Source of the DNA: Prorocentrum cordatum
Lineage: Eukaryota; Sar; Dinophyceae; Prorocentrales; Prorocentraceae
Direction of reading: 5' to 3'
NCBI GenBank assembly: GCA_963575745.1
Contig: CAUYUJ010005780.1
Location: 920,001 to 984,000, forward strand
DNA length: 64,000 nt
Shown here piece after piece: positions 1 to 12,239 of the stretch. Both the position numbers and the translations under genes were made by a program. Under the pieces are notes generated by a model that ran no database searches, had not been told where the DNA came from, and saw only the letters and a program-made list of their open reading frames with translations. Positions within the stretch are counted from its first letter, which is position 1. Each line of letters begins with the position of its first letter.

Positions 1-1392
1 CCTCCTCCTGCTGCCCCATCTCAAGACGTAGTAGCTGGTCATCCTCACTTCCCCGTTCTCCACCTTCTTATGCCTCATCCTCCCCCTCTTCCTTATCCGC
101 CTCGCCTCTTCATGCTTATCCTAATTTGCCCTGGCACCTCACCCGTCATGTTCCCCCATCATCCCACGTACCCCCACATGAGCTCGGAGAGATACCTTCC
201 CGACTTCGATATTCACCGTAGGCCTAGCAAACTGCGTGTCAGAGGTCCGCTCAGGTAGCGATACCTTGAGGTGACAAAGCGGTTTGCGCACATGATTAGC
301 GTAGCTTGGGAACAAGCACGTGAAGCCACGGACATACGATTAGCTGACCACGCTTTTGCGTCGCCTTCGGGGGACGATCAAGGTGCGTGAAAGGCTCGAG
401 ATCCGCCTACCACTAGCCAGTCGTGCAACTGTTCTCCATCATCGAAGGCTTCCCCCCTGTAGTGGTACTGTCGTCTGCGCACTCCCGACGAGCTTTCGCC
501 AGAATGGTGTCACAGGGTTGCGCCACAAGTGGCCGTCCCCATCACCCATCAGGAGGAGATAAGGCAGCGTGGGCAGAACGCTCGATCACGACCTGGAGAT
601 GGCACAGCGCGAGCGCGGGAGCCCCTGGGACCCAAGTTGGAAAGCACGACCACCTCTAGTCACCGACGAATGACCTTGGAAGCTGTCAATAGTAACAATT
701 GACACGTTCGACGCTGGGCCAACACTCCTCGGAAACTGGCACCCCGCTTGGGGTCATTCGCGGCGCGCGATGCGAAGAGGGTGCGCGCATGAGAAAGGAA
801 CGACCGATGCGATGGGAAGACAATGATGAACACCTCGCTCTCGAAATCCACTCCCAAAGCCCCCGCTGGACAACAACTCCGTTCCCTCACGAGGTAGAGG
901 AAGGTGGAAGAACAAGTGGAGGAACACATGTTGTTTGCCGTTGCATTTCTTCTTGGGGCAGAGGTCACCTTGCCGCCCAGACCACCTCAGCGCATGAAAT
1001 GGCCGACACCTCGGGCCGAGTCTCAGCGGCATGATGGTGAGCAACCACTCTCACGGGGGAAGGCAAACAGCACGGGCCATGCGAGCCGTGCGGGGCAAGG
1101 ATGAGGAGGGAGGACAGAGAGAGAATGGATGAGGGGGGAAGGCCCATGGTGGGCCGTTCCCCCCTCTCATCTCCTATTCTCTTCTTTCTCCTTCCTCCTC
1201 TCATCCCCCTCTCCTTCCTTTTTCTTTCTGTCTCTCTCTCCCTCTGTCCCCTCCCTCCCCTTCTTTCCCCTTGCGACCCAGATGGGGCGACCCCATCTTT
1301 GGTCGCAAGCGGGCGTGGAAGGGGCGGTTGAGTACAAGCCCTTCGCCCGTGGCTTGCCCGGGCGCTCGGAGAGCCAACAAGGAAGAATCCAC
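1..1392. other. Intron sequence 3' of the LRRC51-like exon; no gene seen
   Basis: The GT donor of the exon ending at 1,393 lies at 1,392-1,391, so this stretch is probably intron on the minus strand. A pyrimidine-rich tract runs from about 1,180 to 1,270 on the plus strand. I looked on the minus strand for the expected LRRC51 C-terminal motif (a leucine, DF, then DR) and did not find it. The longest open frames overlap on both strands and show no recognisable motif. Confidence 0.5.
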
Positions 1393-1471
1393 GCCTATCA
1401 CGTACATCCGATACGAGAGCGCCCGCTCAATGTGGTTGCCGTTGAGCGTGAGCGAGATCAATTTGGGAAGC
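1393..1471 (-). CDS. LRRC51-like exon: LRR and cap start (LTLNGN...YRMYVIG)
   Basis: Read on the minus strand, the 79-nt exon encodes 26 full codons starting LPKLISLTLNGN and ending YRMYVIG. This matches the LRRC51 stretch that in the human protein reads LPRLRSLTLHGN ... GYRQYVL. The acceptor is the AG at 1,473-1,472 and the donor the GT at 1,392-1,391. The first base (G) completes a lysine codon begun by the exon at 3,519, giving VERLRK-LPKL, the same length as the family consensus. The phase agreement across this junction is good evidence for the splice. The exon is only seen because of its motif; the surrounding open frame is longer. Confidence 0.65.
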
Positions 1472-2469
1472 CTCCGCTGCCCGGGTCCCAGGAGTGGAAC
1501 GCCATCCCGTCCAAGGGATGTGCGGCAGGTTCGTGTCGTGCCGGCTTCTGCGTTGGCTTCGTTTATGACACCGCTTGAACGATCGGCCGACTCCGAAACG
1601 ACTGATCTCAACATCTGGGTCACCGTCGGCGTTCAACGCTGAACGCCGGCGACGGGGTCGCCATCGGCCAAAACGACGCGAACCTACCACGCCCCAGGCG
1701 CCTGCGCGGGGAAGCCAAGGTCGAGTTGCACAGCCAGGTGGCAAACATGGGACGTTCAAGCCGACCAGGCCTGGAATCAGCTTCCTTTGCGCGTCAACCT
1801 GGGAGGCGGCAAGGAGGCCTGAATTGGCTGGGCCTTCAAGGGATCGGTCGGGAGGGCGCGATGAAGCCTATTCCGCTCAAAATCGGTCCCCGGGCCTCTG
1901 CCTGGGTCCATGTGGTGCAAGTCTGTACCCCTGATCTTTTGTTGACGGTCCCAGTGCCCGAGAACTGCCCCAGGAGGCCAAAAAAGGCAAACTTACTCTG
2001 CGACGTACCCAACCCATCGACACCAAGGGATGATATAAGGGGTGCCGACAATCGCGCGACAGGAACGCTGCAAGAGACGGGGCACGGCGCATACATCCAT
2101 CGTGCGAAGTGTGCATGGACGACTCGCAGAGCAGAGGTGCAACAGGCCAGAAGGCATTGTACAAGGAAAGATAAGCACAATTAAAACATCGGGGTGGGAA
2201 ACAAAAACAATCACCTCGGCAGAAGCAGCGAGATGATGGAGCATGGGCAAGATCAAGTCACATAGGCAGAGACACAACCAGAAAATGAAAAGTCGCGTTC
2301 ATCCGTGCCGAAATTCTGATCACCTGCGCGGCCAACACTCCGCGTTGCTGCAGCGCTTCCGAAAATTGAAAGCCGTCAAAACCTAGCTCGCCCTCCAGCC
2401 TCTCCGCTTCCTCCTTGCCCCTCTTGGTGCGAGCACCAAACGCGCGCAGGCGCGCCGGCAGCCCTCGAA

Positions 2470-2832
2470 AGCGGCGACATATTCGCACTTCGCAGTCCCC
2501 CCAGCGATGGCGAGGTCTTCTTGGGATCTGCTCGAAGATAGCAACATATTCACACTTCGCCCCCCCCCCCCAGGAATGGCGAGGTCTTGTCTGGGAGTGC
2601 GTGGGACCCCACTGCGGCGGCCCCCCCCCAGCTGCCCTCCAAAAAGACGACAAACTCACACTTCGCACGCCCCCCCAAGGATGGCGAGGTTCCGTGTGGG
2701 TCTGCGTGGGACCCCACTGTGTTGGCCCCCCAGCAGCCCTCGAACATAGCACCAATCTCACACTTCGCAACCCCCCCAGGGTTGGCGAGGTCCTGTTGGG
2801 GACTGCGTGGGGCCCCACTGTGCCGCCCCCCC
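2470..2832 (+). repeat. 102-bp satellite, locus 1 (about 3.5 units)
   Basis: The motif CACACTTCGC recurs at 2,551, 2,657 and 2,759, a period of 102-106 bp, with a shortened unit before it. Each unit contains GGCGAGGTC, a CCCCACTG stretch and a C-homopolymer. The units resemble the 102-bp satellite at 57.3-57.96 kb, sharing GCGAGGTCT at the start, a central GCCTCCCAG/GCCCCCCAG and the late TTCGCA. This is probably a diverged locus of that family, abutting a small foldback element on its right. Confidence 0.6.
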
Positions 2833-3024
2833 AGATGGGGTCCGGGCACCGCGCCGAATCGTCGATGCATTTTATTTGCATCGGCGATGCACCGGCGACG
2901 TCGGCGATACTTCGGCGACTTCGGTGTGTGGTAACTCGGGCTCCACATCGAGCCGCATCACCGATGCATCGGCGATGCGTCGCGACCCTCCGACCCCATG
3001 TACTCTGACCCCACCTGGGAGGCC
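2831..3024. repeat. Small foldback (MITE-like) element, GATGCATCGGCGATGC family, copy 1
   Basis: The ends carry inverted CCCAGATGGGGTCCG (left) and its near reverse complement GACCCCACCTGGG (right, 3,007-3,019). The interior is built from short inverted modules around GATGCATCGGCGATGC. Related copies lie at about 28,046-28,345 and 32,085-32,335. It has no coding capacity. It looks like a non-autonomous foldback repeat. Confidence 0.6.
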
Positions 3025-3518
3025 AAAATCCTGTCGACGTGCCGAATCTTGATCAAACCAGTACAGCATGGACGCCGGCGGGTCCCATCAAGGTTGTAGT
3101 GCCTATGGGCTAGTTGTGGAGGCGAAGGGCGGGCTCTCTTCAATAGTGAAGCCCAGCGACATGAGAAAAAGACGGCGCATGCTGACTTTGTTTTGCGATC
3201 TGCCTGGGCCTTGGTAGTGCTGGTTGTGCTGTGCCAGCTCTCCAACCTTTCGACGTCGAGCCGAGACCTGCGCGCAGCGATCCGAAGCGAACTGCTGCCC
3301 GTCATGAGGAACTACTGCTTCCAAGACAGGTGTTCACCACCTGGGAGCCTTCCACGCTCGCCCTCAAATTGCCAACAAATTTCAATATGTGGCGGCGTGC
3401 AGCGGTGGCGCGAGACGGCGCGGGGCGAATCCAGCCGCCAGTCAACATCGAGCAGCCATCGCGCGGGCGTATCTACACAAACTGGAGACGCCACTCGGAC
3501 TGCCCCCCCGCGAAGAAC
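3025..3518. other. Intron 3' of the 3.5-kb LRRC51-like exon; no gene seen
   Basis: This stretch, with 1,474-2,469, belongs to the intron between the exons at 3,519 and 1,471. Overlapping frames of 110-120 codons exist on both strands without recognisable motifs. I see nothing else in it. Confidence 0.4.
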
Positions 3519-3590
3519 TTTCTCAAACGCTCGACGGACGGGAGAGACTTGATCTGGTTCCCGTGCAAGTAGAGGGCCTTCAGTGCACAG
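3519..3590 (-). CDS. LRRC51-like exon: LRR (ALKALYLHGNQIKSL)
   Basis: This exon encodes CALKALYLHGNQIKSL followed by PSVERLR and two bases of a lysine codon. LYLHGN is the hallmark of the LRRC51 second repeat. The donor is GT at 3,518-3,517 (AGAAA then GTTCTT), in phase 2, which fits the next exon exactly. The 5' edge is less certain. I used the AG at 3,592-3,591, which needs a preceding exon ending in phase 2. The recognised upstream exon ends in phase 0 at 17,574, and the repeat would be about four residues short. A small unseen exon, or a non-canonical donor downstream of 17,574, is therefore likely. Confidence 0.6.
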
Positions 3591-3888
3591 CTCAAGGGGG
3601 CCGCGGGGGAGGAGGCACAGACAAGCGCGCAAAATACTGCGGACCTGAGGGGGTATGAACGGGGGGGACCTGCTAGAAGAAAACAACCTGGAATCGGTAC
3701 CAAGCCTGCATTCCAAATGACCCGCAACGATGCTGAGATGCAGAGGGCGGAGAGGTGAGCGCCCCCCCCCCCTGCGTTGGGGGTGTATCTGCGAGAGGCT
3801 GGTACACACGGGAGCACGACACAACACGACATGCACAGCAATGCTTTCTTCCTGCACGTGATGTAGCCATCCGCTCTCTTTTTGTTTG

Positions 3889-4012
3889 TTGTCTCTCTCT
3901 CTCTCTCTCTACCTGTCTCTCTTTCTCTCCATCTCTCTCCCTCGCTCTCGCTCTCTCTCTCTCTCTCTCTCAATGACTCTCTCTCTCTCTCTCTCTCTCT
4001 CCTCTCTCGCTC
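3889..4012 (+). repeat. (CT)n microsatellite
   Basis: A near-continuous CT dinucleotide tract of about 120 bp with a few interruptions. The plus-strand Ser/Leu-rich frames here are repeat translations, not genes. Confidence 0.9.
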
Positions 4013-4249
4013 TCCTTTCCCTCTCTCTCCGCCACCGTGCCCTGAGGCACGAGTTGGAATGTCCTCAGGTCCATTGATGGCTCCCCCGGAGCCTCAGCCC
4101 TCAGTCCTGCGGACTCCTCTCGAGGCCCCAGACCCTGGATTGCCACATCTCTTGGGGCTCCACGCGTGACCCCCTTGGGCGCGCCGCGTGCCTCCCGGGC
4201 CCCGTCGCGTCTTCCCGCATGACCCGTTCGGGCCCGAGAGGGACTGAAA

Positions 4250-6050
4250 GCAGGCCAGGTGGGCCCCAGGAGGCCCCAAGACGATCCAAGAGGGCCCCGA
4301 AGCTTCAAAATCCCACCAGCCCTTTGGGCGTGAGTGGTTTAGGGAGCTCTCTCTGTTCTCAACCCCCCTTCTTCCCCTTCGGGGAGGGGTTTACCCCTCC
4401 CCCTACCCCCTCCCCCTGGGCCTGGAGAGGGGGTTTCGCGGGTCGTTGGAGGGGTCTTTTTCGACTCCTGGGAGGGCTAAAAAACGACACCCCTCACGAG
4501 GATTCTGGCCCCGACGGGGGGGGGAGAAAAAACCCTCTCCTCTTCTTTGAAGCCAGAATCATTGATTTTACTACGGTTTTGGCCCCATTTAGGCCTTCTG
4601 AGGGGGCAGCGCTAATTAAAGCTCCCCTCTTCTTTCAAGCCAAAATCATTGATTTTACTAAGGTTTTGGCACCATTTTGTCTGAGGGGGCAGCGCTAATT
4701 AAAGCTCCCCTCTTCTTTGATCGATTTCCTCCAAGATGGCCCCAAGAAGCGCCCAGGAGGCACCAAGAGGCCCCAAGATGGCCCCAAGAGGCCCCCAGGA
4801 GGCCCCCAAGAGGATCCCAAACGGCCCAAAGAGGCCCCCCCGAGGCACCCAAGACGCCGAAAAGCCCATCAGGACGACCCTCTACTCGCCTGGGCGTCGT
4901 TTCTGGACGGGCAGGAGGAGGGGCCCGAACGACTCACACCAGGACGAGGGGCCCGAACAACTCACACCACGAGAAGCCCGAACGACTCACACCAGGACGA
5001 AGAGCCCGAACGACTCACACCACGAAGAGCCCGAACGACTCACACCAGGAAGAAGGGCCCGAACGACTCACACCAGGACGAGAAGCCCGAACGACTCAAA
5101 CCACGAGGAGCGCTTTCTCTCCCTCCTCCTCCGCCTCGTCCTTCTCCCGCTCCCACCACAATGAGGACGTACAAGGAGGCGGGAGGAAGGAGGAACAGGG
5201 GAGATATGCGGGGGCAGGCGGAAACACGCCTGAAAAACACAACTGTCGCCATGCTTCGCTAGAGTTGCTGTTTTGAGATGGGCTGGTGGGGATACGCGAA
5301 CCGTGAAGAATTCTGCTCCAAGACGCTCAAGATGGCCTCCAGACGGTCGAAGAGGCTTCCAGAACGCCCCAAGAGACCTTCAAGACCACTCCATTGACTC
5401 GCCCAGGGTTTTTGAAGGATTTGGGCGTTCTCGCCTTTTCGGGGTCCCCGACGCCCCAAGACGACCCAAGAGGGCGCAAAGATGGCCCGAAGACGGCACA
5501 AAGGGCCCCCCAGAGGGCGCCGAGACAGCCCGAGAGGGCGCCAAGACGGCCCAAGAGGAAAAATCTCACCATCGGTTTGGGATAAGGTGGTCTGACGGAA
5601 TATGTCATTGCTCTTCCGAAAACCCTCTTCCCTCCGGGGAGCAGTACCCTCCCTGAGATGCTTTGGTGGAGTCCGAGAGGTGGCATGGGGTCTAAGATGA
5701 CTCTGCGAGGGCCTCCTATGCTCTCAAACGGCCTCCAAAGCGTCTCATGATTGCCGACTATGTTTCAAGATAGCTTCCAACAAACATACCTCCAAGAGGC
5801 CCGACGAGGGCCACAGGACGGATCCAAGTGCTCTCGAAGCCCCCTCAGGAACCCCCCTGAAAGAGGCCAACATATTTCAGACAAGTTAAAAGCAATGGTT
5901 TGTTTCTTCTCGCCTTTTCGCTTGCGGTTCGCTTTTGATGCCTCAAGGTGGCCCCAACATGTAGCCCAAGCGAGGCCCAAGAGGGGCCAACCAAAACGGC
6001 GCCAAGAGCGCATACGATCGGCCCAAGAGCGCCCAACTATGCGATAATGA
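4250..6050 (+). repeat. CCAAGA-rich degenerate array, blocks 1-2
   Basis: Degenerate 11-12-bp repeats of the type CCCCAAGATGGCC / CCCAAGAGGCCC fill about 4,250-4,340, 4,730-4,870, 5,330-5,560 and parts of 5,750-6,030, interrupted by gene-poor spacers. The orientation is the same as in all other blocks of this family in the window. The spacer 4,910-5,110 holds a separate tandem repeat around CCCGAACGACTCACACCA. Confidence 0.7.
4550..4722 (+). repeat. Tandem duplication of a 78-bp AT-rich unit
   Basis: Two near-identical units each contain AATCATTGATTTTACTA, then GGTTTTGGC, GAGGGGGCAGCGCTAATTAA and AGCTCCCCTCTTCTTT. The unit is embedded in a CCAAGA-rich block and resembles the short module found between CCAAGA arrays at 33-35 kb. 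Confidence 0.75.
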
Positions 6051-9000
6051 TGGCTTTGTGTTTGTTGGGGGTGGCGGAAATCGAGGACCCCCCGTCCTTT
6101 GATCGATAGACGCCGAGATGTCCAAAAGGCCCTCCAGGGCACCCCCGAGGGCCTGTATGTCTCGGGCACCTCAGAGGGCCTGTATGTCTCGTCGTCCCTG
6201 TTTCGCGTCTGCTCTCATGAGCAGGGTTTCTAAATGGGCTGGTTGGGATACGCGACGCGTGAAGACTTCCGACGGTATTTCTAACTAGCATCGCCTTTCT
6301 GTCGGGATTCGCATGTTCGTAAGACCATCTCCGCAAATACCATATGCATCAACTTCTCTTTTCAAGATGTACCGCACGCGCTGCTGGCCTGTGTGGCCAA
6401 AGGACAATGCATCTCTCTCGCTCGTTGCCCCGTATCTGTTACTGAAGCTTTTTCTCAACGCGAGGCGGACTCCGATGGGGAACCTGAGCATGTTAAGGAA
6501 GATCACGGGGAGAGCGAGGAAGGCAGTCGCAGGACGTTCAGGTGGAACAGCAGGAGTGGGCGAGCGAGCCTCCAGCTGCGGAGCACCCTGCGGTGGAACA
6601 GCAGGAGGAGCACGAGGAGGTGGAACAGGAACAACAAAGGGCAAGCACGATGAGCAGGCGGAAAAGCAGGAGGGGGATCAGCAGAGAAAGAACAAGCGGA
6701 TAAGCATGAGCGTTCGATGGTCCGCGCGGACTTCTTGGATTTGCGCCGGGCCCCCTCGCGCCAGGGGCTGCGCCGGAGGCGCCGCCAGTGGCCCCAACGC
6801 AGACCCAAGAAATCCGCGAGGACCACCAAAAGTTTATCTTTATGCCGTTGCTTGTCTTTCGGGGACAAGCAGGAGGAGTATCAGGACGAGGAGCAGGAGG
6901 AAGCCACAGCGGGCGGCGAATCTGCCGCTTCCGATGGCTGGCGGCGCGGCGGGGCCTTCAGATTCTTGAACTCAAGCAGCGCCTGCGGGGGTCGAGGATT
7001 ACGGAGAGCATGGGGCCTAGGGACACACAAACAAATAGACACAAACACCAGGACTTCCTATATTGTTAAAATTATGCAGTTTCGTTTCCCCCTTCACTTC
7101 CCAGATTTTCTCTGGACTCGACGATTACTTTTGTTTGCCTTGTTCCCCTCAGGAGGAGGAGGCGGAGGAGGAAGAGGGGAGACGGGGCAACAGCAGGCAC
7201 GGGGGAAAACAGAGGGGGGGCTTTGAGAACGAAGGAGCGACTGGCATACTCCCGCCGTAGATTGTTCAAGGGAGGGAAGGGAAGAGAACATGGCGGAACC
7301 GAGCGGTACCGATACTGTTACTCCCCGAATCACTGCGGGGGTGCGTTACGACGAGAATTTCGATGCGAATCGAGCGGCGGCGACGAGGGCCTCCCAGGAA
7401 GCCTGAAAAAGGCGAACGCGAGGCAAGGGTAGCGGCATGGGTACCACTTTCCGCCTTTTGAAAAGAAATTGATATGCCAGACACCACGGGCACGCATCAT
7501 ACCCCCTACGAGTAAGGCGAAGACGAGAAGGAGGAGAAGGAAAAAGAAGAGGAGGAGGAGGAGGAGAAGGAAAAGGTTATGATACCCGCGTCCTCCTCCA
7601 GGATTGATTGGGAAACGCAGTCAACAATATCAAAACAGTCGTCGGGCAGCCGCGAGGAAGAGCCTCAAAACAAAACGTCGTTGCGCGACTGTCGCGGAGA
7701 AAAAAAACAACGAAAGGTTCCGGCACAACTGGACCGCGAACGCAACGGGAGTCCTCCCCCAGAACTGAAACGCGACGCTGGGGGCGGCGCGCGTTTGTCG
7801 CGCGCCGCCCAACCAACGCGCTGCAAACCGACGCGCGAGCGCCAAACGAGAAAACGTGCGCGAGGGGGACTGGCCACTGGCCACCAACCCGCGCCCCGAT
7901 TTGAACCGCGGGCGGAAAACTTGTGAACCAAACGGCACTGAGCCAACATTGCCGCAGCTGCAAAGGCAGAAGGAAGGAAGGGAGAAAGGAGGAGGGCAGG
8001 AGGAGGGGCAAGGCGAGGATGGGAGAGAATCGGTGGGGTGAGGGGATGGGGAGATAAACGGGCGCCGAAGAGGAAGGGCAGCGGAGGCAGATGGATGAAG
8101 AGGAGGGTGGGGAGGAGGGATGGGGAGGGGGGGGGCCGCGAGGAGCTGGGGGAGACAAGGAACGAGAGGGAGGAGAGGACGCCAACACGGGGAAGGGGGT
8201 CGATGGGGGGGACGACGGGCGCGGCAGGCGGGCGGGCGGAAGGGAGAAGAGGCGGTGCGAGGGAAGCGCCGCCGCCGCCGACCGACGACGACGATCGCCG
8301 TCGGTCGTCGATCGTTCTCGTCGGCCGCCCGTTGACGACCGGCGGTCGGCGTTCAACATCCGACGAACGACGGCGATCGTCGACGGCGGCGACGATCGCC
8401 ACGCCCCCCCCCGCCCCCACGGCGTCCTGCTCGCCGTTCGGCCGCTCCACCGCAGCGGGCGGGCGCGGGCGGCGGGGCGGGGGCGCCCCCCCCTCCGCCC
8501 GCCGCCCTCGCCCCGTCGCCCCGCCTGCCTCCCCCGCCCCCTTCTCCCCCTCGCTTCCCTTCCCCCGCCCTCTCCCCCTCGTGCGCTGCTGTCTGCGCGG
8601 CGGCGCGCTGCTGTCTCGTGCGAGCGGCCCTCGGGCCCTCGGGGGGCGGGAGAGGGGCGGGGGGTGGGGGGGCATGGGAACGCATATACATAGATGCCAC
8701 CATGGGTGCCCTGACGCGCCAGCGGATGGCGAGAGGATGGCGACGATGGAGGTGGAGGATGAGGCGGTCTGAGACGCAGACGGGCCGCGGGCTCGGGCAC
8801 CTCAGCCCGATTCAGGAGAGCGGCCTCGAGCACGAAGATCTGCGACGCAGATTTCGCAATCCAAGATTGCTCGTCAAAGTGGCACTGTCTGCGCTACAGG
8901 GGGGCAGCGTTCTCTGCCAGACCAGCGCGAGCTTGCAGCGCACTTGCAATTCGCATGCACATCCTGGTTCAGCTGCTCATCTACGCCCGGCGACGCCGAT

Positions 9001-10100
9001 TCGACGACCTCAAAGGTCGAAGGCGCATGCGCAGTCGAAGGGATGTCACCGCGCTGGCGGTCGGCAGCGCAAGGGGGCGGGCCCGAAACGTCGTCGCTCG
9101 ACGCCGAATGGGGGCGGGGGGTAGGCGGGCGGGGAAGGGCCAAAGATGGGGGGGGGGGGGGGGGGGGGGCGAAGACAGCGCCGCTGCCGTCGCCCCCCCT
9201 CGATCCGAGGGCGCGGGAGACGACGAGGAGGGCAGGGGAGGTCCTTGCCAATCCTCATCCGCATCCTTCCCCGACCCCGCCCCCCCCCGCCCGCGCGCGC
9301 CGCCGTGCGCATTACTTGGCATGTACCAGCCTAGCGATCGAGAGTAGCCGCGCCCTGACTGCAGAGACCAATCGGGCCCCGATGCGGCATGCAACCCCGC
9401 TGAACTCTCTGGTTGCTGGGGCTGAAACCAGGGCCGAGCATGCGCGTGAGTGCGCGGCGTGCGCGCGTGCCTGCGCGCGGCGCGCTGCGTGCCCGCGCGT
9501 TCCGGGGGGGTGCTGGCGCGTTTCTGCGCGCGCGCCTCGCGCGCGAGCTCGACGCGCGCGCGGCGTCTGCGAGCACTCGCGGCGCGCGGGCTGGCGCGCC
9601 GAAGTGGCAGCTCGTTCAGCACCTTTCCCCAGGACCGAGCAACTTCACTAGCTGCAAATTAATTTTGGATTGCATGGACATCTGCACCCTCGACGGCAAG
9701 CCAGGATGAAAACGCTCGCTCGCAATGCCGTGCCCCTTTCTGGGGGGCTCGTAATTTCTACTCCCGTTGCCCTGGGCGACTGCTTGCCAGCCGCTTCCTT
9801 GAAAGCCGCGAACAAGCTGCCCGTCACAACCGTCACCCACCCGTTAGCGAGAACCCCTGCCCCCCCCCCCCCCGGTAGCCATGGTCCCCCTCGACCCGCA
9901 ACCTGCATTTCCCAACCTCGCACTACCAGTAAGCCATCGCCTTGCAGGGTGAGGGTGGAGGAGGGAACGCCGCGCGGCGGTAGCTTCAGGCCAACCGTTG
10001 AACGGCGTTCCTTCCTCCGCCCTCCTCGACGCGCGCCCGCGCCCCGAGGAAACGCAAACTCACGGCCAGAACTGTTCAGCCGTTAGAGCCCGCGCACGCT
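6051..10100. other. Low-complexity, very GC-rich region inside the LRRC51-like intron; no supported gene
   Basis: GC-rich and purine-rich tracts (7,500-7,580, 8,000-8,270), a CG-dinucleotide-rich block (9,450-9,610) and poly-G/poly-C runs dominate. Long frames on both strands, up to 418 codons at 8,833-7,577 minus, are Pro/Arg/Ser-rich and mutually antisense, which is what GC-rich DNA gives by chance. Short acidic plus-strand frames at 6,393-6,653 and 6,788-7,069 looked mildly coding-like but carry no motif and no splice support. Confidence 0.4.
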
Positions 10101-10103
10101 AGA

Positions 10104-11636
10104 TCAACATAGCCGGAGAGGGCGCCGTGCCAACGTCTCGGCGGCGTCCAAGTCCTTCTTCAAAAGACCGATGGCCTTGCTCATCTCCTCAGGCAATATC
10201 GCGCTACCGGAAGGGCCCAGTAAGTTGTTTTTCCGCGCGGTGAGGTTGGCTGGGCCAAGGGCGTGCATCCACTTCGCGCCGTCGGGAAAGCCGCGCACGT
10301 AGGCCTCGACCTTCGCCGCGATAGCCTGGCGCTTGGCCCGAAGCCCAGCCGCTCCGCGTCAAGCTACATCTCCTGGTCGAAGAAACAACCGACGAAGTCG
10401 AAATCCAGGGGCGCGTGCACCACCGACTCTGAGAAGGCGGCCATGGATGTTGCGGGGGGGGGGGGGGGAGCTCCATGGCCGCGCCTCTGCTCTTCGTCAG
10501 GGGCGCCCGCATCTTGTTGCACTCGGCGCGAACGCCGACGGCGGTCGCCAAACCTCCCAGCCCGCCGTAGATCCCCCCGCGGCTGCGGCTGGAGTCTAGC
10601 GAGGCAGGGTCGCTGTAGTACCTCTCGATGTCGCCCGCCTACCACAGGCCGGCCGGGTCGCAGACCTTGGCGACGCCGCCCACCGCGGGGCCCGGCGCGC
10701 CCGAGAACTGCGACGCGTCCTCGCAGAACACCTCAGCGGCGGCCAGCAGCTCGTTCATCGGCGAAGCCATCCAGGCAGACACCTCCACCAGCATATCCAT
10801 ATAATTGCGGCCTCCCACGATCAATGCAACGCGCGCGCCGCCGACGAACACGCGGCGAAACGTCGCGGCCTTCTCGAGCACCGCGACGCCCGCAAAGTGG
10901 AGCCCAGTCAAATCCGCGGGGGGCGCAGGCCCGCCTTCCCGCGAGGATGTGGGCCGTGGCCACGCCGGCTCGAAGGAGCAGTTGACGTCGGACTGGACTG
11001 GACCTCGACTGTCGCGCGATCCTGGAATGCACTGTTGCGCGAGGTCTTCGTGGCGACGGGCGGTATATCCATGGACTGGCGCAGGCGCTCGGAGGCGCCC
11101 TTGACGTCCACGGTCGAGACGCTGAAGAAGTTGGACTCGCGGAGCTTGTTCGCGAGCTCGTACGTCACCATGTGCATGCTGAGCCTGCTCCACTGGTCCT
11201 TGCCCTTGTCTGTCAGCTTCTTCAGCTCCGCAGTCGCGCGGTGCGCCTGGGCGCCCAGCTTCCAAGCGGCGGGCGCCTTCGCCAACTGGAGCTTCGCAAT
11301 CAATTGCCCCCCATGGCCCAGCGCCTGGGGGCCCGCCGCCTCGGCGACCTGGCCCGCCGAATCGTCGGCGTCGACGAAGAAGGGGCCGACGCTGCCTGCC
11401 CTCGGCAGGCGATTGACTGGCGCGGGCCCCCCCCGCCCACGGCGGCCCCCTGGTCTCCGGGGGCCAGGGCCAAGATTTACAACCCATCGTGGAACGCGAC
11501 CCATCGCAAACACACCATGCGAAAACTCTATAAATTCTGCGCCCATGTGCCCCTGCCCTGTCAGACATGGCGTAAATAATACGTGCATCCGCGCTAGTTT
11601 GCCTGCACTCTTCGTCGCTCGCGCAGCAAGTCCCAA
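10104..11636 (-). pseudogene. Decayed coding stretch of unknown family inside the LRRC51-like intron
   Basis: On the minus strand, protein-like sequence passes from frame to frame without clear introns. A helical part (AELKKLTDKGKDQWSRL, ELANKLRESNFFSVSTVDVK) lies in one frame (about 11,400-11,030). The next frame (about 10,990-10,480) includes GRNYMDMLVEVSAWMASP, one in-frame TAG at about 10,633, then AGDIERYYSDPASLDS. A third frame starts beyond a poly-G/C run at 10,455-10,470 and ends in FFDQEM-stop. A fourth holds AYVRGFPDGAKWMHALG and ends at 10,104. At least three frame breaks and one internal stop argue for a dead or retroposed copy. Genuine introns at the breaks cannot be fully excluded. 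I do not recognise the family. Confidence 0.4.
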
Positions 11637-12239
11637 AACGCCCCCCGCCCTTGCAGGGGCGCGCCCGCTACCCGCCGTCGCCGAGATCGCAGCTCGCCAT
11701 TTCTCAACAACAAAAATAACCTTGCATCACTGGGAACGCCGTGCGCCGTTGAGTCCACGCCTACGGCAACTCCCCTCCAAGTCGAACATGGCGGTCGCGA
11801 GCGCGCGCAAGGCGAGATCTGCGCGAGGCGGCGGTCCGATCTTTCTCTTCAGTTTGCGGCGCGCGTGAAACTCCATACCTGGGGCCGCGTTGGCTCGTGC
11901 GTCAGGTGCAAATTTGCAATGCTGTAAGACCGCGAAAAGTGCACCCGAAACGCATCCAGTCATACTTGTTCCCTCTGTGATGAAGGCGGCCGCCGTGCAG
12001 TCTGGCCAACGAAGAACTCGCGTGCCAATGTCTGGTGCCACCTGAGCCATGAAACACCAGGAATGCCCCCCCATAATTTCATCAGAGATGTGTTGCCCGA
12101 GGCCTTGACATGGGCATGATGCACGCGTGGCTGGCGCCCCGCAATGTTCTTTCCAACTCGAAGAAGCCCCTCTCGGAAATCCGCCGATCTGGCGCGTGAG
12201 TTTGCGGGGGCGCGGGCTCGAGCTCGCTCGAGCTTCACC

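Noticed and set aside
3882-4169. Ser/Leu-rich plus-strand ORF resembling a signal or membrane protein
   Set aside because: Direct translation of the (CT)n tract.
7577-8833. 418-codon minus-strand ORF
   Set aside because: Pro/Ser/Arg-rich, with equally long antisense frames, in extremely GC-rich DNA; no motif.
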